Shown here: positions 24,001-33,231 of the stretch, one piece after another
How positions within the stretch are numbered: the first letter of the stretch is position 1
Layout: each line of letters begins with the position of its first letter
NCBI GenBank assembly: GCA_963920525.1
Contig: OY986437.1
Span: 59,104,330-59,168,329, forward strand
DNA from: Dichetophora obliterata
Lineage: Eukaryota > Arthropoda > Insecta > Diptera > Sciomyzidae
Direction: 5' to 3'
Length of the DNA stretch: 64,000 bases
Position numbers and translations under genes: made by a program
The notes under the pieces: model-generated
Told to the model about the DNA's origin: nothing
The model's database searches: none
What the model saw: only the letters and a program-made list of their open reading frames with translations

Positions 24001-27000
24001 CACATCCCATCTGAATTAATCAAGTTGAACTTCAATTCATCGCTAAAAAAACGGTTTTCAATTTTTGAAAGGCCCAATTTAGGTGCTTTTTTGCAAGACA
24101 GTCTAAAAAACCATAAATTGCAACTCGTTGTTACAATTTCAGACAGAATTGTTTAAAAGATCTCACCTTGTCTTTTATGCTTAGCTGTAAGCAAAGGTTT
24201 CTTCGACGGTTTGTAACTTCTTAAATCGTTCTCAACGGCTTAAACAGCTATGTGATGGATATCTAAATCAAGTGTCCGAACAACCTCTTTGGATGTGGCA
24301 AATGGATTTCGTTTGAAGACGCCGCAAATATTCCTGCCATCACGCAGCGATGTCTTCCGCGTGCGCCCTTTTTAATATACCGTTGTTACGTCTTTTGTGA
24401 TGTTATACTTCTTTGTTAATCTGCATACTATTGACTGATTAATATCAAACTGTTTCGCTTTAGATATTTGTGAATTTCCCTTTTTATATTCAGAAAAAAA
24501 TTGTAATTTTAGAGCTTTACAGTATTTACAACGTGCCATTATAAATGAAACAGGCAATGTCACTAAACTTAAATGTTTATGACTCACAAACAACACGTGC
24601 TTTACATCGGGACTTTTACCGATAATTCTTGGAACTTCTGTTCTCTTTTTAATTTTTTCAAGTTTTGTTGCTTTTGTTTTGCTCTCAGACAAATTGAATG
24701 TAGTCACATTAATATTAAATTTAATAAAAAAAAGCAAACCAAATTTTAACATGATTTGTTTTTAATATGATGTATGAATATATGCTTCGGTTCCTATAAT
24801 CATTTTTGTGTCCCTCCAATATTTAAAAAGATACACGATTTTGTTGCTATTATTTTGAGCAACACTGTATATTTGTATGTTAAATTAAGCAATTATTTTA
24901 TACCAGCTGAATGGTTCCCGTTGGTGCCCGGGTGTTTTTAACTTCTGAAAAGTTAAAAATCTAGTTTGTAAGTCTGTTGTAATTTTTTTTAGATAATTTT
25001 TGAAAATGTTTTTTTTTAGACATAGTCTGATTCTATTGCTTTTATGTGGTGGATTAAGGTTACACAATAATAGCATCGGTATTTTAATCTAGAGCATTAG
25101 AATAATGAGTAAAAAACGCATTCACTAAACATGTGAAATTATGTTTCAACTCTAATTTTTAAAATTTTTCCAAGGACGCCAAATTGTAGGTTGACCTTTA
25201 CCATATGTTTTGGCTCTTTGATCTTCCTTGTCCGATAATTAATTTCTATTAGTATAGCCTGCGGGGCAACTGTCTGTAATGCAGTGAAAAAAAACAACAC
25301 TAACGTAGCGTATGCAAAGGCACCATAGAGTTGATTTGAGAAAACGAAACACTAAAGATGTATAGCGTAGATAAAAGTACTCGTTTTCTATTTTTGTAGC
25401 GTTGAAGTTTGTGTACTTGAACGCAAACACAAATATAAGCACTTTACTATTATCGCATTTTGTAAAATTTGTATTATCGCAAAAGTGAACACTTGTCATT
25501 CCGTAGATTCACTGGAAGAACCGCTTGGCAATAACTTGTCCAACAGAGAAATTTTTAATTTCTTCCGAATTAACCTCTTATTTACTTTAACTAACTAATT
25601 AACCCCTAGAAAAGTAAAATGTACCAACATTTCTTCCAAACATATCCCCCCTTTCAGTCAGCCTTTTGGGACTCCCCTACAAAAAACCCAATAAATGAAC
25701 AAAATTGGCGAAAACAGTTCATAGCTCACCCCTGAGGTGGTTCTTAGAGGAGTCAAATGTATAAGATGGTTCTATTATGTATTTATTCTCAACATTTATT
25801 TTATTTTATACATTATATTTTTATTTTAATTTTATTATTTTGATTATTTTTTGCTCATCTTATCAATGCCTAAAACTTACTCTTCCATCATGTTCTACCA
25901 TATATTTTAGATTAGCTTTTATTTAGGAAATGGTATTTCTACGCTTATGATTCAGGTCAAAGGTCACCGATCTAAAATGCAATCATATTGCGCAAACCTC
26001 CACATCCAGACCTTTCACCCGATACTTCATTCTACCTCTTACCAATCCTGAGATCCCTTACTGAAATTAATATATTCTTTTAAAGCTCATATTTCGAGTT
26101 ATGGGTCATTAATTACAAATCGAACATGTTTCGAATGATATGCATTTCATTAGCCTTCTTCTAAAGTAAATATTAAAAAGCGTACGACAACTTTTGATGT
26201 TCACGTATTAATAATATATACGGGCATTTCCACATTCGAGCACGCGTAATTTGCACGTCTTTAAGGGCCAATTTTTCATTGCGAGTTTAAACTCTAGTCA
26301 AATTAAAACGAACTTAACTCACCAAAACTGGACGTTTAAACTCGGTTTAACTAGATATTTTAGCATTCGTTGAAGTTAAATTGACTTAAATTATCATATA
26401 ATGTCTTTCTTTTTTCCTAAACCGAGTTTAAATGTCCAATCTTGGTGAGTTAAGCTCGGTTTAATTCGACTACAGTTTAAACTCGCACTCTAAAATTGGC
26501 CCTAAGGTGCAAAAACATAAAGAAAACTCAACAACAATGTTTTATTTTTTTATTTTTCAATAGCATTTTAGTAGCATTATGGTTAGTACAAAAGGTAGGT
26601 TCTGTAGTTTGTTTCCAATATATAAGCAATAAACATAGGATCTAGCACGCGGCAAAAAATGGAACTGGTTTTCGACTGCATCTAAAAAAATTCTGAAATC
26701 TGCGAAACGCAACAAAAAATGTTAATACGATTAATTTAAAATTAAAATAGATTAATGTGGCTTCCTAGTGATAGTTGTCATGTTGAAATACTTGTATTCA
26801 GCATTAGTATAATTTAGCACGCGACATTTATCACGCGACATATTTCAACATCACTTTTGTAATAAGGATTAGTACAAGTAATTTCAAATCAAGACTGCAT
26901 TATTTACAAAAAACATCGTATATACATATTATTTGTGAGTTTTACATTAGTAACATAAATAATTAAAAAAAAAAAAATAAGACTACATGTGAGGCTAGTG

Positions 27001-30000
27001 AGAAAATGATGAGATACCCCCGCACGTATTGCGTTCACTTGAACTAATGATCAATCTATTTTATTAATCAATAGAAGCTAGGTCAAAGTCCTTCCAAGGG
27101 CGCTGAAATATCCAGTTTTATATTATATTTTTTCATATTGATTTTGTTGTAAATTTAAATGAGGTAAATATTTTTGTGTTAGTGTTTATGGTCTTAAGAG
27201 AACGCACTTTACTTTACGTAAAATAAATATTAACAGTTAATTTTGATTATTAATTTAGCTGTGTTATTTGTATTTATAAACCATGGGTGCTTGTACGCAG
27301 ACTTTTTTGTCCCACTGTATGTATAGAAGATATATTCTCAGTTACTTATGCAAAAGCTAAAAAATAATATTTGAAATTCAGTAGATTGGAAATGCTAATC
27401 GATTGAATTTGAATAAAACCAAAAGATCCAAGTATTATTGAAAACTTTATTGCAGCAGCTGAAATCAGTTTCTTTCTAATAGGAGATGTTGTCGTTGTCG
27501 GTCGAGGTGCTTGTGATGACCTCTCAAAAATTGCTTTGCCACTTTTTTCAGCATCCTAATTAAAATAATTTTTAATATATTTTTATCTCTGTCTAGGATG
27601 AGGAATATCATCAAATGGGCTTAAATTGTGTGCGCAAAGCATATGAGCTGCTAGAATCCTCCGATTGGAAAGTGGAAAAAGTCACTTCAAAAGGTGATAC
27701 AATACGCAGCACTCAGCGAGAAAAGCTAGGCAAAATATATCGATTAACAGTAAGTAAAGGCATGTTCAACAACTTATTTTTGATATTTTTTGTTTTTTAA
27801 AGGGTCGCATAAAATATCCTGCCAAAGCTTTGCTCGATGAACTATTTTACAAAATTGAGTCTATTCCCAAATGGAATCCCACAGTCCTAGAATCAAAAAT
27901 TGTGCACGTAAGCTGAATTTTTTCTATTCTATTTTAAATTGTAAAGACAAACATCTTCTTGCTTGCTGGCAGAAAATCAACTCTTACACAGATATTAGCT
28001 ATCAGGCTACCGTTGGTGCTGGCGGTGGCATGGTTAAAAGTCGTGATTTCGTTAATTTGCGTTGTTGGCGACTTTTGCGTAATGGCAAATTCGCTGATCC
28101 TAATCTCGAAGATCCCGATGCTACAACTGATGATGAAAATATATTAAATCGCTCGTATGAGGGCAGCGTATGTACTGTTTCCGATGTTGAATCAACACCG
28201 CTGCCCAGTAGTGTAGAGAGTACACAAACTAAGCTTTACAGCGGCACCAGTGTCACACAACTGCAAACCACACACGCTTTTCAGACATTAAGTCGTAGTT
28301 TGGGAGCGAAAGATTTTAATTTTGGCGCCATCAATATTGATCCCGATGAACCACCACCACTTGAAGAAGAATTTGAAGATGCCAAGGAAAACTTGGATGA
28401 GTTGCGAGAACACCAAACAGGAGTGTCAGCTAAAAGTGCTCCAGCTTCATTGAAATTGCAAAAAGATGTCGTTTGGATAAGTGCTGCTATTAGCATTGAT
28501 TTTCCAAAAGTGCCACAAACAAAATATATAAGGTATGATTTGATCTCTTGATAAATGTTAAAGCAAATTATATTTGGTGTTAAAAATTTAACGCATGCGA
28601 ATAAAAAAACACGCGAAATTAAATTTAAACTAATTAAGTCTAAAAATATTCTTAATGATAAAACCGTATAACAATTAGGGGGAAAAATTTTCACACACGA
28701 AGTAAATCGTGTACGCGTGAAACTAGAGGCAAAGGATAGTAAAACTGCGTTTTCACTTTTTTCTAGAACGTTAGGATTTTTTTTAAAAGGACTTTTTAGT
28801 CCAACAAAAACAAATTGTTTAAAAAAATTTATTAAAACACTTAAAACCTTCAAAATATGACAATATGGGTACCAAATGAAAGAGGACAATCTCTTTTATC
28901 AGAAATATGAAGTGACAAAACATCCATACCAAATATGTAGATTAGTTTGATTGGCTTATGCTTTATTTAAAAATTTTTGAAAAAAATTTTCAATTTGTTT
29001 GATGCAAAAAAAACCTTCCATTACTTTAAATACCGAACCAAAAAAGCTTTTGATTTTGATTTGATTCTAATATTATCAAGTTTTGAAGGTTTTATTTATT
29101 AAAAGAAATTTTTTTAAACAATTTCTGTTTGTAACTTACTTAGTTGGCGCTACAACCGTATGTCGGTCTTGGCCTCATCTAAGAATTTGCGCCAGCCATT
29201 TCTGTCTTTCGCTTGCTGGCGCCAGTTGGAAATTCCAAGCTTCGTCAGGTTGTCCTCTACTTGGTCTTTCCAACGAAGATGCGGTCGTCCTCTTCTGCGT
29301 TGACCGCCGCTGGGTACCGAATCGAATGTTTTCTTCACTGGAGCATCATCTTTCATGCGCTGAACATGACCAAGCCAGCGAAGCCGCTCGATTTTAATGC
29401 GCTTGACTATGTCGATGTCAGCGTACAGCTCATACAGTTCATCATTCCACCGTATTCGGTACTCGCCATTGACGCAGATTGGTCCGTAGATCTTACGAAG
29501 AATCTTTCTCTCGAATGCTCTTAAAGTCTTTTCATCTAAACTGCTCAACGTCCAGGTTTGTGATGCATATAGTAGGACGGACATGATGAGCGATTTATAG
29601 TGCGTGATTTTCGTTCATCGAGAGAGGGCTCTGCTTCTCAATTGCCTACTGAGCCAAAAGTAACACCTGTTGGCAAGAGTTATTCTTCGTTTGATCTCAA
29701 TGCTGATGTCGTTGGTTGAGTTAATGCTGGATCCCAGATAAACGAAGTTCTTCACAACCTCGAAGGAGGTATTGTCAACGGTAACGTGGGTTCCAAGACG
29801 CTGGGAATGTTTGTTTGTTGACACCAAGTATTTCGTTTACAACTTAAAAGACCTTTTAAAAAAACCTGACGTTCTAGAGAAAAAGTGAGAACGCAGTTTC
29901 ACTATCCTTTGCCTCTAGTTTCACGTGAATAGGGTTTACTTTGTGTATGGAAAGTGCTGACGTACGATGTAATAATTAAAAGTTTCTTAAATTTGATTAT

Positions 30001-30628
30001 TGCACTTACAATAGGCGACCGTAGCCTAGTGGGTGGAGTGCGTGGCCACTAAGCTAAAGAACCGCTGTAGCCCGGGTTCAATTCCAGCTCAGACAGAAAG
30101 TTTGCAGACCTCTGTGCAAACAATGACAAACCTTAGAGAGTTCGGAGTCGGCACAAAACACGTAGGGGTCCAGTTCTCGGTCATTTGTGATCAAACATTT
30201 TATAAACCCGCACAACACAATTGATCAATAGAAGCTGCTAGGTCAAAGTCCTTCCAAGGGCTGAAATAAAATAGGCAGTTTATTTTTTTATTTTACTTAC
30301 AATAATTTGCATTCATTTAACGATTTGTCCCTAATCTTTTCAGAGGTGAAAATCTTATTTCTGGCTTTGCGTTGCGTGAAATCGATGGCAAATCTGATGC
30401 CTGCATATTTGAATGGTTGCTCTGTTTGGACCTGAAGGGCTACATACCACGCTATGTGCTAGACACTGTAAGAATCCCTTCCCATTTCAACCCCTTTAAG
30501 CAGTTATTAAATGTCTAAATCATCTCTTTCAGGCCTACACCACATTCATGACAGATTATATGATATATATGCGAAAATATGTAAACGAACTGCAGCAGAA
30601 ACGCAAAAAAGTGCCTAGAAATTACTAA
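21056..30628 (+). CDS. Start1: Start1: MENTAL plus START domain lipid-transfer protein (MLN64/STARD3 family)
   Basis: Coding exons: 21056-21206, 21289-21437, 21498-21656, 21720-21773, 21829-21961, 22024-22160, 27597-27749, 27803-27907, 27973-28532, 30344-30467, 30533-30628; phases agree throughout and give 606 residues. After a Gly-rich N-terminus, residues about 76-205 carry four hydrophobic segments starting [16 protein letters not shown], the MENTAL domain that anchors the mammalian relative in late-endosome membranes. Residues about 265-606 form a START domain ([28 protein letters not shown] blocks), which in this family binds sterol. An acidic, Ser/Thr-rich insertion of about 124 residues (388-511) splits START; fly Start1 proteins are known for such an insertion. 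The insertion lies inside one 560-base exon, not between exons. Intron 6 (5.4 kb) and intron 9 (1.8 kb) are loaded with transposons. AATAAA occurs at 30983. Confidence 0.92.
22161..23249. other. Start1 intron 6, left part
   Basis: Intronic AT-rich DNA between the acidic exon 6 and the Tc1-type element. No exon or recognisable repeat found; the open frame 22382-22654 has no signature. Confidence 0.4.
23252..24867 (-). mobile_element. Tc1-type transposon with long (about 230-base) inverted repeats, inactive
   Basis: The ends CAGTGTTGCGCAAAACAATA and CAGTGTTGCTCAAAATAATA (complement) are flanked by TA at 23250-23251 and 24868-24869. The inverted repeats extend about 230 bases. The - strand retains a Tc1 transposase: N-terminal helix-turn-helix start near 24540 ([20 protein letters not shown]), DNDPKYTS near 23775, and C-terminus [14 protein letters not shown] to NNKGSNTKY (23479-23680). 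Multiple stops and frameshifts make it dead. It sits antisense in Start1 intron 6. Length (1616 bases) and long repeats recall the S/Paris type. Confidence 0.9.
24868..26262. other. Start1 intron 6, middle, with dispersed repeat
   Basis: No exon seen. Bases 25855-26210 belong to a dispersed repeat: one half recurs at 38620-38765 and the other recurs inverted at 19395-19545. The repeat carries the word AGGTCAAAGGTCA at 25954-25966. Confidence 0.5.
25954..25966 (+). promoter_or_regulatory. Perfect DR1 nuclear-receptor-type word inside a repeat
   Basis: AGGTCA-A-AGGTCA is an exact direct repeat with one-base spacing, the consensus for HNF4/USP-type receptor dimers. It lies in intron 6 of Start1, in a dispersed repeat whose other copy keeps the same word (38721-38733). 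Function is not shown by sequence alone. Confidence 0.35.
26265..26502. mobile_element. MITE with about 85-base inverted repeats, TAA duplication
   Basis: The ends GGGCCAATTTT and AAAATTGGCCC lead long arms (GAGTTTAAACTC..., AACTTAACTCACCAA...) that pair for about 85 bases. TAA flanks both ends (26262-26264 and 26503-26505). The 3-base TWA site points to a Harbinger-type parent. It lies in Start1 intron 6. Confidence 0.75.
26505..27596. other. Start1 intron 6, right part
   Basis: AT-rich intronic DNA. Apart from the SINE tail fragment at 27063, nothing recognised. The acceptor CTAG at 27593-27596 ends the intron. Confidence 0.4.
27063..27120 (+). mobile_element. SINE tail fragment
   Basis: TCAATAGAAGCTAGGTCAAA followed by GTCCTTCCAAGGG and GCTGAAA matches the 3' ends of the SINE copies at 5445 and 30014. 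The tRNA-like head is missing. Confidence 0.7.
28690..29952. mobile_element. Foldback element in Start1 intron 9, right arm split by an RTE insertion
   Basis: The left arm 28690-28857 is mirrored in two pieces, 29080-29134 and 29838-29952, giving arms of about 165 bases. The best-matched core is GAAACTAGAGGCAAAGGATA. The break in the right arm coincides with the antisense RTE fragment. Target duplications of the foldback element were not identified. Confidence 0.7.
29135..29837 (-). mobile_element. 5'-truncated antisense RTE-type retrotransposon fragment
   Basis: On the - strand this encodes the C-terminal part of the same polyprotein as the element at 33232-36960 ([60 protein letters not shown]), with a frame break near 29600. 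Its 3' end (GTTGTAGCGCCAACTAAGTAAG) is at 29135, the expected end for 5' truncation during target-primed reverse transcription. The flanks share GTAACTTA/ACAACTTA-like bases. Confidence 0.85.
30014..30294 (+). mobile_element. tRNA-derived SINE, second full copy, in Start1 intron 9
   Basis: A perfect A box (30022-30033) and B box (30075-30085) are followed by the same body and tail as the copy at 5445. The target duplication ACTTACAATA is exact at 30004-30013 and 30295-30304. The copy ends about 50 bases before exon 10, between the branch region and earlier intron DNA. Confidence 0.88.
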
Positions 30629-31476
30629 GAAAAAGTTTTAGATTTTAAATTATTCTTACAATTGAACGCAAAAAGTTGGAGACATTGCATATTTTGCATA
30701 TATGTCATTATTAAGTTTTGACTTTAAGTATATTTTACTTGAAAAAATAATATATTTTTTTCAGCTGGTCACAAATTTTCAACAGAATTTAAGCACATAG
30801 TAAAATTACGAAGAAACTATGTCGATATGACAAATTCAGATTCTTTCAAAGCAACTCTTTATACATATATATTTATGATTTTATTCGTATTATAAGCTCT
30901 CTCTTATTTAGCTTTTATTCAGCTAGCCCATCAATATATTTTTTTTACAAATTTGTATAAAATACTTTGTAGTGTTTGTAAAAATAAAATATAAATATTT
31001 TTTAACATAAATAAGTATTTTATCTCTATGAATAGAGGTGAAAAAACGCTTTAAGAATGAGTCAAATAAAGACGGAGGCAGCTTTTGTATGTCTTTAGCT
31101 TAAATGTGCATCTATATTGCGAAAGTTCCTTTATACATTTTTTAAAATTAAACCAAATTCTAGATTTCACATATTTATTTTTGAATATTAATTTTAACTT
31201 GATTAAGTAATAACATCACCATCATCATTATTTAATGCTATTATATTTAGTACAACTTATAATAATATTTATATTCATATGTTTTGCATCAATTAGTTTT
31301 TACATCAAAAGCTTTTTAATACAATTTTTAATTTTAAATTTTTAAGGATAATATATAGTTTATTTTGGAAATGTTTATAATAACAATTGTATATATAATT
31401 GAATTAAGCATTAAGTTCACGATTGCCATCAGTTGGAGCGCGCAAATGGAAATCCAGTACTTTTTAACACTCACTT
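30629..31476. other. Shared 3' flank between Start1 and SIFamide
   Basis: Convergent genes share this interval. AATAAA on the + strand at 30983 may serve Start1. AATAAA on the - strand (31359-31364) may serve SIFamide, about 113 bases after its stop. No other feature is seen. Confidence 0.5.
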
Positions 31477-31765
31477 CTACTTGCTTTCGGGTTGTGGAAA
31501 CCAGACTTGACATGCCTCCATAGCTATTTCGCACATGGTAGTTATAGCTTTGGCGTTATCGTATTCTAGAATGGCAAAACTTCTTTTTAGAGAATTAAAT
31601 TTTTTATCAATCAATTTTGTCATATTTACCAACACTGTTACGTTTGCCAAAAATGCTGCCATTAAAGGGTGGCTTTCTGTAGGCTGCTTCGCTAGTTTCC
31701 ATTATGGTTGCAGCAATGAGAAAGGCAATAAGAAAGATGGTGCTTGCAATGCGTATGGCAGACAT
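31477..31765 (-). CDS. SIFa: SIFamide neuropeptide precursor
   Basis: Coding exon 1 is 31630-31765 and exon 2 is 31477-31565, joined across a 64-base GT-AG intron in matching phase; the product is 74 residues. Residues 1-27 form a hydrophobic signal peptide ending in SEA. The mature peptide AYRKPPFNGSIF follows at once (28-39), then Gly40 as amide donor and Lys-Arg 41-42 as cleavage site. The C-terminal piece (NSVEYDNAKA..., MCEIAMEAC, WFPQPESK) has the two-Cys arrangement conserved in insect SIFamide precursors. The peptide is a secreted brain neuropeptide acting on the SIFamide receptor, known in flies for roles in courtship, sleep and feeding. A single active peptide per precursor is normal. 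The gene is convergent with Start1. Confidence 0.95.
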
Positions 31766-31848
31766 GTTGCTTGGGGATTCTGGTGTTACTTTTTGCTTAT
31801 ATTTTTTGGTATGCCTTTACAAGTGTTCCTCTAGATTGCTGCTGGCTT

Positions 31849-31884
31849 ACTGATACTGTTGACTAGCAGCTTCGTGCTTTTATA
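31849..31884 (-). promoter_or_regulatory. SIFamide core promoter: TATA box and initiator
   Basis: On the - strand TATAAAAG occupies 31877-31884 and ATCAGTAAG, matching the arthropod initiator TCAGT, lies about 30 bases downstream with +1 near 31851. The implied 5' untranslated leader is about 85 bases. This strict TATA plus Inr layout suits a cell-type-specific neuropeptide gene. Confidence 0.6.
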
Positions 31885-31889
31885 TGATT

Positions 31890-32482
31890 TGCTGACCAAT
31901 CAATCAAGTATTGAAGGATATCCAATGAAGTCGTAGCGTGCTTATAATTATCAATTTCTTTTTTGATGGAAAATCAGAGTGCGATACTCTGTGGAATTGA
32001 CTTATAAATTGGTTTCTAATTGGGTTTGTTTTCGGTATAAGAAAAATATCCTATGTATGGGTAAATACTCATTTATCTAAGGGTTGCTTGAACTTTGGAA
32101 CTGATTTAAACGCATTTCGTTTATTAAGATGATGCAGTTGCAGCTTGCGATAGCTTAAATGTTTTGGTGTTGTATTGATGAAGTTAGATTTTTTACGTAA
32201 GATTACTTTGCAGTAAAACAAAAAAAAACGTGCAAAATTTTAAGGCATTGCATTAATTTTTGTGGAATTTAAAAATTTTACGTTTTTATAAAGCCAATTT
32301 GTGTAAGATTCGGGCGAGTTATTCATTCGATTTGAAAATTTTTTATTAAAGTGCATATTTAGAGATGAAGCTTAAGCAAAATTTGAAGTCATTATATGAG
32401 CAATTCCGTCAAAGGTTCCCATGTCCTTTTAGTTTTGAGTGATGAAAAACAATTTTCAAAGTTTTTTCTTGAAGTTAATGTG
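31890..32482. other. Upstream region of SIFamide
   Basis: AT-rich, no gene. Enhancers for SIFamide would be expected here, but I see no decisive site. Confidence 0.4.
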
Positions 32483-32862
32483 GTAACAGGTGATTAAAAA
32501 ATTAATTTTGCAGGTGGAAATGCCCAAAATAGGCCTAAAATGTCATTCCTGTAACCTGTCGTAGATAAAAATTTTAACAATTCAAAGAGTGTAGCTTCCG
32601 AAATTTTATGTAACAGGGGATTAAAAAATTAATTTTGCAGTTGGATATGCCCAAAATAGGCCTAAAATGTCATTCCTGTAACCTGTCGTCGATCAAAATT
32701 TTAACAATTCAAGGAGTGTAGCTTCCGAAATTTTATGTAACAGGGGATTAAAACATTAATTTTGCAGTTGGAAATGCCCAAAATAGGCCTAAAATGTCAT
32801 TCCTGTAACCTGTCGTAGATCAAAATTTTAACAATTCAAAGAGTGTAGCTTCCGAAATTTTT
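32483..32862. repeat. Tandem repeat, three copies of 127 bases
   Basis: Units start at 32483, 32610 and 32737 with GTAACAGG(T/G)GATTAAAA and contain GCCCAAAATAGGCCTAAAAT and GTAGCTTCCGAAATTTT. The copies differ at only a few positions each. A related phrase (ATGTCATTCCTGTAACC) also occurs alone at about 38812. Could be the seed of a satellite. Confidence 0.9.
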
Positions 32863-33231
32863 ATTTCTATATGGTCTACAAGACAAGGTCAAAATATTAT
32901 GTATACCGTGTGTCCCGTTCTAAATAATAATACAAATTATTTCCCATTCTAAATTATAAAAAATTTGTTTTAACATATGTTTTATCAACAAACTTTTTGT
33001 CCTTCGATTTTATCGCTTTTTGAATTTTGAGCTTTTTAGTAATCAAACTAAGAAAGAAGTATTGTTTAAGCGCTCACTGAGGGTGGCTTTTTACACTACT
33101 TATATTCAAGTTTAAAAAAATGCACCAGTGGTTGTAATTTCTGTAACTAACTGTGTATTCAGTTAGTATTAGACTAAAACGAAATTGAGTATAAAATATT
33201 AAAGTAGTTAGCAGTTAAATGATGAAAACTG
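32863..33231. other. Gene-free spacer
   Basis: AT-rich sequence between the tandem repeat and the RTE element; nothing recognised. Confidence 0.4.

Noticed and set aside
28281..28889. 202-codon open frame on the - strand
   Set aside because: Shadow of the Start1 START-domain exon; the + strand carries the conserved protein.
32483..32862. CRISPR-like array
   Set aside because: Contiguous 127-base units without spacers in a fly genome; an ordinary tandem repeat.
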